The notes under the pieces: model-generated
The model's input: the letters and a program-made list of their open reading frames with translations, nothing else
Databases searched by the model: none
What the model was told of the DNA's origin: nothing
Origin: Neisseria zalophi
GTDB lineage: Bacteria > Pseudomonadota > Gammaproteobacteria > Burkholderiales > Neisseriaceae
NCBI RefSeq assembly: GCF_008807015.1
Contig: NZ_CP031700.1
Coordinates: 1,947,014 to 2,011,013, forward strand
Direction: 5' to 3'
DNA: 64,000 nucleotides
Shown here: one piece after another, positions 8,303 to 15,054 of the stretch
Position numbering within the stretch: the stretch's first letter is position 1
How the letters are laid out: each line of letters starts with the position of its first letter
Position numbers and translations under genes: made by a program

Positions 8303-8695
8303 TTATTTATGTTTTTTTCTTTTAAAATTATTTAGTAGTTTTACTATCATATCTTTATTTTCACTTGATGAGTTAATTGCAATTTTAATGGCATTTTCTC
8401 CAAATTCATTTTGGATATTTTTGTTAGCGCCATTATCAAGGAGTAATCTCACCATTTCTATATTTCCAAACATGCATGCATAATGTAGTGGCGTATATCC
8501 TAAATCACCCTTAATATCAATCAATGCTCCATTTTGAAGAAATATAAGAGCATCGTTTAAATAATTATTTCTGGCTGCAATATGTAAGACTGTGTCATCC
8601 ATGCCTCCTACTTGATTGATATCTTCAATAGATACACCCAAAAAATCAGGATGTATTTCATATCTTTTTAAAATATTTGATAGTTCTTTTTCCAT
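8303..8695 (-). CDS. Ankyrin-repeat protein, probable immunity
   Basis: The product has 130 residues with two clear ankyrin repeats (DTVLHIAARNNYLNDALIFL and YTPLHYACMFGNIEMVRLLL) and a third weaker one ending in a Lys-rich tail. The start is supported by AGGTG eight bases before the ATG. Ankyrin proteins of this size are frequent toxin antagonists in polymorphic toxin loci, acting by direct binding. It follows the toxin tail at 8742-8930 in the standard order. Confidence 0.7.
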   Translation of the reverse strand: MEKELSNILKRYEIHPDFLGVSIEDINQVGGMDDTVLHIAARNNYLNDALIFLQNGALIDIKGDLGYTPLHYACMFGNIEMVRLLLDNGANKNIQNEFGENAIKIAINSSSENKDMIVKLLNNFKRKKHK

Positions 8696-8741
8696 TTATA
8701 GCACCTATAACTGTAAATTTATAAATTGAATATTTTAGATT

Positions 8742-9160
8742 TTATTTCTTACTAGTGGCGCAATTTTTCTTATGCTCATTTTTTAGATTATTTAATCTGT
8801 TTTTATATTCTTGTATTTTTTGAGTATGCCTACCAGGTAGCCATTTTTTATCCCATTCTTCATAAAGATTAATACATTTTTTCGCATGTTCAATTTGATT
8901 GTGCAAAAAGGATATTGTGAGCGGAGTCAAAGGTTTCTTTGTCGGCTTTGGTGATTCGGCCGAGTTTGTCGTATTCGAATTGTGTTATGTCGCTTCTTTA
9001 GTCTCTGCTGTGAATGAGGTTACCGGTTTTATCGTAGCCGTAGCTGCGTTTGACGGCGGTTTGGGCGGATGTATAACCCGTCCAAACTGTTTTGCCTTTG
9101 GGTTGGGCAACGGCATTTAATGCAGCGATTTGTTTTTTCAGACGGCCGGATGAATGCTAA
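8742..9160 (-). pseudogene. RHS core fragment joined to a toxin tail
   Basis: At the 5' end RHS core is readable (GRLKKQIAALNAVAQPKGK, RSYGYDKTGNLIHS, QFEYDKLGRITKADKETF) with an in-frame TAG near 9000. It then jumps to a charged helical tail with HAKKCINLYEEWDKKW, PGRHTQKIQEYKNRL and the end KKNCATSKK, which resembles the EDWDKK..PGRHA extension seen at the C-terminus of many Rhs proteins. The core 3' half, DPxGL box and toxin domain are deleted. Confidence 0.75.
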
Positions 9161-9230
9161 GAAAAGCATGCGTACCCAAAGGGCACAACACCCTACACTT
9201 GAATAGATATATTTATGCAGGTTACGGCTT
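9147..9230. repeat. Degenerate dispersed element next to a DUS
   Basis: Follows TTCAGACGGCC at 9138-9148 and reads GAATGCTAAGAAAAGCATGC..., CCCAAAGGGCACAACACCC. It aligns by eye with 55-135 and, more weakly, with 5461-5520. Confidence 0.4.
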
Positions 9231-9233
9231 GCT

Positions 9234-9803
9234 TTAAAGTTTATTGAAAAATAATTTAATATTCTCTTGTATTGAACTTGGTAATCTTTTAAATTCATTA
9301 CTATTTTGATAACTTAATAGGGCAAAATATATCATATCCATACATTTATCATTTGATATATTTTTTGTAAGTATATTTTTTTCTAAACTTTCTATAAAAT
9401 GTAAACGTTCATCTTTATTTATTAATAAATGATTAATAATAAATCTTCCTACTTCACAAGCTGGAGAAATATGGTAATCATTAATACTTGAGAGAATAAT
9501 ATTTACTAATTCATTTCTTTTAGTTTTATGTATATTTGAAAAATCTAGTTCTGATACTTCTAGATTTAGTATGAAATCAAAAAATCCTTTATTTTTTATA
9601 AAAAATTTATTATTAAACATATTTCTTATAAAGGAAAAAGATTTACTATTCACTAAATAAGGAAGTTTTTCTGTAGTTAAATTAACTGCAACATATTCAA
9701 GTAAACTTTCTAAGTCATCTAAATGTTGCTCTAAATATTCAATAATAACATCATCACTTAGTTTATTGAATGATATAACATCAAGTTTTTTAATATCTTG
9801 CAT
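9234..9803 (-). CDS. Hypothetical helical protein, possible immunity
   Basis: The product has 189 residues, mostly helical with alternating Leu/Ile and acidic residues, without signal peptide or membrane span. The ATG is preceded by ACGGAGAA at a good distance. It lies directly after the tip at 9879-10340, so immunity to that tip is likely on position. Family not recognised; the frame is intact. Confidence 0.55.
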   Translation of the reverse strand: MQDIKKLDVISFNKLSDDVIIEYLEQHLDDLESLLEYVAVNLTTEKLPYLVNSKSFSFIRNMFNNKFFIKNKGFFDFILNLEVSELDFSNIHKTKRNELVNIILSSINDYHISPACEVGRFIINHLLINKDERLHFIESLEKNILTKNISNDKCMDMIYFALLSYQNSNEFKRLPSSIQENIKLFFNKL

Positions 9804-9878
9804 TATATTCTCCGTAACAAAATAATATTTTCTAATTTACTAGCATTAATTTTTTAATTTTACATATAAGTCATATAA

Positions 9879-10695
9879 TTACATTGCAGCTGCTCCAGCC
9901 AAGCCTCCGCCACCAAGCTCAACACTACACAACCCTGCAGTTGCATATATGCAGACCCCCAACTAATGCAGCGGTACCAACTACTCCTATAACCATTAGT
10001 GTATTAAATGAATTTGAATTATTTGAACACTTTGTATTAGGCAAAGGTGGGGGTGGCGGTTGATCTTCACAATTATCTTGAAGCCACTTTTGATGCTTCT
10101 GTAATGCTAGTTTAATATCTTCAATTGCTTTCAAGTGCCCTTCTACTGATTCTCTGTGAGCCATTCCAGGCTCATGCTTAAAAGGCAAATTCTGTCTATT
10201 AATTCTAACCTCATCTAGTTTTCCTTTTAATTCTCTTTTTACCGAATTAAATTTTCTTCTTTTTTGAACACACACTTGATGATTATAAGGTAATTTCTTT
10301 TTTGCTAATCCGAATAAATCAACCCATCTCATAACATTCAAAGCAAATTGATAGAAATTATTTCTCCCACTTAATTTAATCGGATCCTAATTCAAAAGTC
10401 GCCCAAAATTCGGTTCATAATAATGGAAGAAATTTTAATGCAAGTCCCTTTCAGTAGCACAATACTGGTTTTGCAACCTAAACGGCTGATGAGCATTAGT
10501 GATATTGGTCTCTTCCTCATATGTATAAACCCAAGTCTCTTTTTCCTGTTCGGGTTTAAAGATTTCCACTTTAACCAATTGATCATACAGATCATAGAAA
10601 TAGTTCTGTATTTCGCTGTCGGTCAGTTTGCGCTGGATCAGGTTGCCTAAGTCGTCGTAGTAATAGCTGATACTGTTGTTGGCAGGTATTACCAA
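9879..10695 (-). pseudogene. Rhs fragment with core deletion and proline-rich tip
   Basis: The 5' part reads YYYDDLGNLIQRKL, YDLYDQLVKVEIFKPEQEK and TWVYTY, then jumps in frame to [19 protein letters not shown], so about 100 residues of core are deleted at about 10520. Two TAA codons follow, around YYEPNFGRLLN (10380-10440). The tip reads VDLFGLAKKKLPYNHQVCV, EPGMAHRESVEGHLKAI, a PPPPPLP run and a hydrophobic VIGVVGTAALVGG end. A shift in a five-G run near 9956 would extend it through a Gly/Ala-rich end (LGGGGLAGAAAM) to 9879. Tips of this proline-plus-hydrophobic type may insert in membranes. Confidence 0.75.
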
Positions 10696-10917
10696 AGAGA
10701 CAACCGTTTATGCGGATAAAGGTTACGACAGTGCGGAAAACAGAAAACATTTGGAAGAACATGAGTAGAACAGAGTTTCGGTACGCTGCACCGTAAATTC
10801 CGCTATGCCCGGACAGCTTACTTCGGGCTGGATAAAGTAGCGCAAAGCCATCTGAAAGCGATATGTCTGAACTTATTGAAAGCGGCCAACAGGCTACGTG
10901 CGCCTATTGCTGCCTAA
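10686..10917 (+). pseudogene. IS5-family transposase remnant
   Basis: Plus-strand frames read TTVYADKGYDSAENRKHLEE, then after a deletion EQSFGTLHRKFRYARTAYFG and HLKAICLNLLKAANRL, ending at TAA 10915-10917. YADKGYDS and the FGTLHRKFRYARAAYFG..K.. QSHLKA block are diagnostic of IS1106-like IS5 transposases common in Neisseria. Only the last third is left. It abuts the truncated RHS core at 10690, so insertion or excision of this element probably caused that truncation. A hairpin (GATGCCTA/TAGGCATC, 10928-10948) follows. Confidence 0.8.
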
Positions 10918-11017
10918 AAGGCGGCCGGATGCCTATTAATTAGGCATCTGAGGAGTAATAAAGGGGATATTGCGGTTTAAAACAGTCGAAATCTTGTGTT
11001 TGGAGTTCGGCTTTCTG

Positions 11018-11206
11018 TTAAAGGACTATTTCACAAAGGCCTCTTACTGTTTTGCCTTTAATACGGTTTAACTCTACCCAAGCATCTCTAGGACAATCGT
11101 TATACATATGTTTTAAATTTTCCCATTGTTCTACATTGCACCTTCCTGTTTCAAAATATTTGCTTGCTTCTATATGAAATGCCATATTGGTGCGAATGGA
11201 TACCAA
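11018..11206 (-). CDS. Hypothetical 62-residue protein or toxin-tip fragment
   Basis: The product contains FHIEASKYFETGRCNVEQW and MYNDCPRDAWVELNRIKGK. Aromatic and charged residues alternate as in the C-terminal part of an enzymatic toxin domain, and there is no convincing ribosome-binding site. It is likely the surviving end of an Rhs tip rather than a gene. It lies between the IS5 remnant and the membrane protein at 11261-11680. Confidence 0.35.
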   Translation of the reverse strand: MVSIRTNMAFHIEASKYFETGRCNVEQWENLKHMYNDCPRDAWVELNRIKGKTVRGLCEIVL

Positions 11207-11260
11207 AAACGAACAAGATGGGCGGATATCTAATCCACCCCTACACTTTAAATCATTATG

Positions 11261-11680
11261 CTATACAGATTCCGGTTTGATTTTACTAAAACGATAAATA
11301 ATTTTGATGAATAACCATGCCAATAAGAACTCTCCTACCTGAATTATCCAATAAGGCCATTCGGGGTAGACATGAGCTAAGCATACTTCAACAAAAAAAT
11401 GATAAAATATCACTATCAATATAGATAATATTGAGAAGAATTTAATAAAGAAACCTTTTTGCTCATAAAAAATACTATTGACCTTATATGTATAAATAAG
11501 TGGTACCAATCCGGGGGATAAAATAAGAAAAATAATGAGTTGTAAAATCAAGGGTACTTTTTGATTAGATAAGTTAGTATCGAAATAAGCTGATGCAGAC
11601 ATTATTAAAAAAAAAGTATAAACAATCAATGCCGATAAAAATGGCATCCATCTGATAGAATATTTTATTTTGATATGCAT
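11261..11680 (-). CDS. Hypothetical membrane protein, probable immunity
   Basis: The product has 139 residues with four hydrophobic segments (about 13-31, 44-63, 76-95 and 108-128). The ATG lies 3 bp after the stop of the toxin tail at 11684-11758. Family unknown. The coupling to a toxin tail and the membrane location support an immunity role against a membrane-active tip. Confidence 0.55.
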   Translation of the reverse strand: MHIKIKYSIRWMPFLSALIVYTFFLIMSASAYFDTNLSNQKVPLILQLIIFLILSPGLVPLIYTYKVNSIFYEQKGFFIKFFSILSILIVIFYHFFVEVCLAHVYPEWPYWIIQVGEFLLAWLFIKIIYRFSKIKPESV

Positions 11681-11683
11681 TGT

Positions 11684-11758
11684 CTAAAAAAACTCTTTGG
11701 AAACATTTATCGGTGTATAATCTTTAGGAACGGGGTTAGGCAATTTTTCTTGAGGCCG
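11684..11758 (-). pseudogene. C-terminal tail of a lost toxin tip
   Basis: A short open frame without start reads RPQEKLPNPVPKDYTPINVS and ends KEFF, three bases before the immunity-like gene at 11680. The coding feel and spacing are those of a toxin end; nothing upstream remains in frame. Confidence 0.35.
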
Positions 11759-11788
11759 TAAATTACCCTAGGTCGGGCAAAGGTCTCA

Positions 11789-12034
11789 TTCTTTGAAAAA
11801 GATATATCTCTCAGCTAAAATTAATAACCAAAAAGAAAATCTTAATGAATATAAAATAAATTTTTTCATATGGATATTTTGTTGGGAGGCCAAGTAATAC
11901 TTTAATAGAATAAATAATAAATTCATAATTTATTTTAACAAAACTACCAAGTAATTTATTTGTATCATAGAAAAAAATAAAGTTATATTGGATATAATAT
12001 AATTACTCCAAATAGTTCAGTTATTTTTTGTATT
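11789..12034 (-). pseudogene. Decayed second copy of the 133-402 membrane gene
   Basis: Nucleotide similarity to 157-402 is high and continuous (for example TCTCAGCTAAAATTAA and AATAAATAATAAATTCAT are shared), but the frame from ATG at about 12034 meets a stop after six codons and later shifts. Together with 12043-12339 it makes a direct, diverged duplication of the two-gene module at 133-682. Confidence 0.7.
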
Positions 12035-12042
12035 TATCCATA

Positions 12043-12339
12043 TTAATTTTTCATATTTTTGTTTTCATATTTTTGTTTTCTTATATTTATTTTTTTATGA
12101 ATATTTTTGTTTTCCTCTAAGTCATATTTTATATGAATAATAAAAAAAGTTAAAAGCATAGCTTGAAAAATAATATTAAAAATAAAATACATTAATCTTA
12201 AAATATTAAATTCTTCAATATAAATCTCTCTCCTCCAACCACAGTTACCATTAATCAAGCAATCATAAGAATCATATAAATTCCATAAAGTCCCTAAAAT
12301 AAACATGATTGTTTCTTTGGTTAGTAAAAATTTAAGCAT
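12043..12339 (-). CDS. Small membrane protein (module copy B, gene 1)
   Basis: The product has 98 residues and is clearly homologous to 404-682: both start MLKFLLTKETI and share GTLWN.YDSYDCLINGNCGW. The C-terminal tail differs and is rich in Lys and Asn. The ATG at 12339 is chosen because similarity begins there. Its former partner (11789-12034) is broken, so this gene may be on the way to loss. Confidence 0.55.
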   Translation of the reverse strand: MLKFLLTKETIMFILGTLWNLYDSYDCLINGNCGWRREIYIEEFNILRLMYFIFNIIFQAMLLTFFIIHIKYDLEENKNIHKKINIRKQKYENKNMKN

Positions 12340-12353
12340 ATATACCTTATTAG

Positions 12354-12470
12354 GTGGCTGCCGTCCCAAATAAAGTCGGTTTTATTCTCTAGGCCGTCTG
12401 AAACTTCTTGGCTATCTGAAAATTCGCCATTGTTTTTCAGGCGGCCTTTGCCGATTCTTTTTTTGTATAT
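12354..12470 (-). pseudogene. RHS core scrap
   Basis: Reads RIGKGRLKNNGEFSDS and VSDGLENKTDFIWDGSHL, then ends at the start of the membrane gene at 12043-12339. One DUS (AGGCCGTCTGAA, about 12391) is included. It is the outermost Rhs fragment, next to the conserved gene ldhA. Confidence 0.75.
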
Positions 12471-12478
12471 GAAGCCTG

Positions 12479-13483
12479 TTAATCCAATATTAATTCTTCT
12501 TCGACTTCTTCACCCAATAAAATACGTCTGACACCATCAATCGCTATATGAACGAGGTTTTCTAATGCCGTATTGGTATGAAAAGCCACATGCGGAGAAT
12601 AAAGAATCCGATTATGTTTCAGCAGTCTCAAAAACACCTTATCAGTAATATCTTCAAGTGCTACTTTTTTATTGATATACGGACCTTCAAACTCGTAAGT
12701 GTCAATCGCTGCTGCCCTGATTTGATTGTTATCAAGGGCATCTAATAAGGCTTCCGTATCTACCAAACTTCCTCTCGCTGTATTGATTAAAATAAGATTA
12801 TTTTTAGCCCGTTCAAATAATGCTTTGTTAAACAAATGATAATTTTCTTCTGTTGCCGGAGCATGAAGGGAAATAATATCTGATTGTTCCACTAATTCTT
12901 CAACGCTTGAAACGTAAGTTAAAATATTTTCTGCTTCCTTATTGGGGTATAAATCATAACCGATCACGTTAGCGCCCGTATTTTTGAATAACTGGGCGGT
13001 TTGACGGCCTATATGGCCTGTCCCGATAATACCGACTGTTTTATCTCTAATTTCTGTACTGGTAATAGATTTTTTTAGAACAAAGTCTCCTTCTTTAACA
13101 TTGTTTTGAATAATATCGATATCTCTTGAAAAATACATACTGCTGGCAAAAGCAAATTCCGAAATAGCAAACGGGGAATAAACGGGCACTCTGACAAAGC
13201 GAATGCCTAATTCTTTTAACAACTTCAAGTTATACATATCAAAACCGGCCGAGCGTGTGGCAAAAACTTTAATGCCCTCCTCTTTCATTAAACGATAAGC
13301 TGCTTCGGGAATCTCTGCCACTTGGACAACGATAATACCGTCATAGCCCTCTTTGATATAGGACATGGTTTCTTCCGTTATATCATCATTATAGATATCC
13401 AATTCGATTTCCGGATGTTGCTTTTGATAGGAGGCAATCGCTTCTTTTTCATCTTCTCTTGCATTAAATAAAATAAATTTCAT
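12479..13483 (-). CDS. ldhA: D-lactate dehydrogenase / D-2-hydroxyacid dehydrogenase
   Basis: The 334-residue cytosolic enzyme reduces pyruvate to D-lactate with NADH, or acts on a similar 2-keto acid. The nucleotide-binding site is seen as VGIIGTGHIGRQTAQLF followed by an acidic VIGYDLYP. The catalytic set of the family is present: Arg in NTARGSLVDTEAL, Glu in YEFEGPY and His in YSPHVAFHT. Length is typical. GGAG lies upstream of the ATG. It follows the MerR gene by 26 bp on the same strand and probably shares its transcript. Substrate within the family cannot be proven from sequence. Confidence 0.88.
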   Translation of the reverse strand: MKFILFNAREDEKEAIASYQKQHPEIELDIYNDDITEETMSYIKEGYDGIIVVQVAEIPEAAYRLMKEEGIKVFATRSAGFDMYNLKLLKELGIRFVRVPVYSPFAISEFAFASSMYFSRDIDIIQNNVKEGDFVLKKSITSTEIRDKTVGIIGTGHIGRQTAQLFKNTGANVIGYDLYPNKEAENILTYVSSVEELVEQSDIISLHAPATEENYHLFNKALFERAKNNLILINTARGSLVDTEALLDALDNNQIRAAAIDTYEFEGPYINKKVALEDITDKVFLRLLKHNRILYSPHVAFHTNTALENLVHIAIDGVRRILLGEEVEEELILD

Positions 13484-13509
13484 TTCATTACTCCTTTTTA
13501 TTATTTACA

Positions 13510-13917
13510 TTAGGAAACTTTCTGATTGCTACCAACCAAGCCCTCTAAAATCGGGCATTCGGGGCAGCCGTCGCCCTTGCAGGCATCGTGCCAGCGTTGT
13601 AGTTCGAGTACCATATTCTGTAAACTCTGAATCTGTGTATTCAAGGCTTCGATATGCTTGGCGGTGAGGGCTTTCACTTCACTGCTGTTACGGTGCGGAT
13701 TGTCTTGCAGTTTTAATAATTCCGCCGTTTGTTGCAGTGAAAAACCGACTTCGCGGGCATGGCGGATAAACTTTAACCGTATCAGATCATTTTCGTTATA
13801 GTGGCGGTAGCCGTTGTTGTGGCGTTGGGCGGGGGCAAGTAATCCGTGTTTTTCATAATCGCGGATTTGTTTGGCGGAAAGCCCGGTTTGGCGGGCGGCT
13901 TCACTGATATTCATCAC
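13510..13917 (-). CDS. cueR: MerR-family regulator, CueR-like copper sensor
   Basis: The 135-residue protein has an N-terminal winged-helix HTH (MNISEAARQTGLSAKQIRDYEKHG begins it), a long dimerisation helix (about 70-112) and a metal loop CKGDGCPECPI. CueR-type sensors bind Cu(I) with two cysteines in this loop; here three cysteines occur close together, as in several CueR relatives. It is divergent from copZ and copA, which it most likely activates by twisting the promoter at 13921-13951. That promoter begins four bases from its own start codon, so autoregulation is likely. Confidence 0.85.
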   Translation of the reverse strand: MMNISEAARQTGLSAKQIRDYEKHGLLAPAQRHNNGYRHYNENDLIRLKFIRHAREVGFSLQQTAELLKLQDNPHRNSSEVKALTAKHIEALNTQIQSLQNMVLELQRWHDACKGDGCPECPILEGLVGSNQKVS

Positions 13918-13920
13918 GGC

Positions 13921-13951
13921 TTGACCTTAACCTATGGTAAAGGTTTATAGT
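13921..13951 (+). promoter_or_regulatory. MerR/CueR-type promoter of the copZ-copA operon
   Basis: TTGACC (13921-13926) and TATAGT (13946-13951) are separated by 19 bp, the abnormally long spacer typical of MerR-activated promoters. The spacer carries the dyad ACCTTAACC/GGTAAAGGT (13924-13944, one mismatch), the expected CueR operator. Transcription would run right into copZ. Confidence 0.8.
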
Positions 13952-14086
13952 AATGTTTAATAGGCCAAACCGGCAAGCAGCCGATCGTTTTTATGCCTCA
14001 TTCGAAATCGTATTTGTATTTATATTTAAGGGGATAGCCCCCATTTAAACCGATAGAAAGCAGCAAACAATAGAAAGGAAAATATT

Positions 14087-14296
14087 ATGGAAACCGTTAA
14101 AATCAATGTCGGCGGTATGACTTGCGGCGGCTGCGTGAAAAGCGTCACCACTGTTTTGGAACAATTAGAAGGCGTGAATAAAGCCGATGTCGATTTAGAC
14201 TCTGCCTCTGCCAAAGTCACTTTCGACCCGGCAAAAGTACAAACGGCTGCTTTATTGGAAGCAGTTGAAGATGCCGGTTTTGATGCTTCTTTGTGA
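14087..14296 (+). CDS. copZ: Copper chaperone (heavy-metal-associated domain)
   Basis: The 69-residue protein consists of a single HMA fold with GGMTCGGCVKSV; the MxCxxC cysteines (near residues 11 and 14) bind Cu(I). It hands copper to CopA, encoded 760 bp downstream, or to CueR. Preceded by AGAAAGGAAA as ribosome-binding site. First gene after the CueR-type promoter, followed 12 bp later by the membrane protein gene at 14309. Confidence 0.9.
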   Translation: METVKINVGGMTCGGCVKSVTTVLEQLEGVNKADVDLDSASAKVTFDPAKVQTAALLEAVEDAGFDASL

Positions 14297-14308
14297 TGGC
14301 ATCAAAAT

Positions 14309-14971
14309 ATGGATGAGCTAAAAAAACTAAAACGTATTCTGCCGTTAACGCCGTGGTCTGCTCGTTCATTTTGGTCGTTTGAAACCAAACCGATATTGGT
14401 GCTGTGTATTTCCCTGATGTTTTTCGGCATTGGTGACGGCATGTTGGTTACGGCGGGTCTCGGCTCGGCACCGTGGACGGTTTTGGCGCAAGGTATTTCC
14501 CTACAAAGCGGCCTGAATATCGGCATGGTTACTTTTCTGATTAGTGCGGTGTTGTTGGTATTGTGGATACCTTTGCGGCAGCGGTTCGGATTGGGTACGG
14601 TGCTGAATATGCTGGTGATTGCCGTTGTATTGGGGCTGTATGTACGCTATATGCCGCATCCTACCCACATTGCCATACGGATATTGCTGTGTATCGGCGG
14701 TATTCTCGTTATCGGTACGGCTTCAGCATTTTATCTGACCTGCCATTTGGGTGCCGGTGCCCGTGATGGTTTGATGGTGGGTTTGTGCAGCCTGAGCGGT
14801 TGGCGTATTGGTTGGGTTCGCACCGCCCTTGAAGGCAGCGTCTGCCTTGCCGGTTGGTTATTAGGGGGAACGGTCGGTATCGGCACTTTATTGTTTGCGT
14901 TCGGTGTCGGCTGGGTGGTTCAAACTGCCTTAGGACTAATAGAAAAACTACCGGTTCGGCAGGCCGTCTGA
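14309..14971 (+). CDS. YczE/YyaS/YitT-type integral membrane protein
   Basis: The 220-residue protein has five or six membrane segments and the family features GDGMLVTAGLGSAPWTVLAQG near the N-terminus and a second LGAGARDGLMVG repeat near residue 150. Function of the family is not established. It lies between copZ and copA on the same strand, so it is presumably co-transcribed, but a role in copper handling is only suggested by position. The stop codon TGA is part of a DUS (GGCCGTCTGAA) at about 14961-14973. Confidence 0.7.
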   Translation: MDELKKLKRILPLTPWSARSFWSFETKPILVLCISLMFFGIGDGMLVTAGLGSAPWTVLAQGISLQSGLNIGMVTFLISAVLLVLWIPLRQRFGLGTVLNMLVIAVVLGLYVRYMPHPTHIAIRILLCIGGILVIGTASAFYLTCHLGAGARDGLMVGLCSLSGWRIGWVRTALEGSVCLAGWLLGGTVGIGTLLFAFGVGWVVQTALGLIEKLPVRQAV

Positions 14972-15054
14972 AATCTTGGCAACATGGCAGCAATGCCAAG
15001 CTTGCTTCACTGATATTTTCTCTGCCGCCCACATGCTTTGGAGGAATAAAGATT

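Noticed and set aside
1-12478. Complete functional Rhs effector
   Set aside because: Every core fragment is short and interrupted, and no intact N-terminus with full-length core exists in the window.
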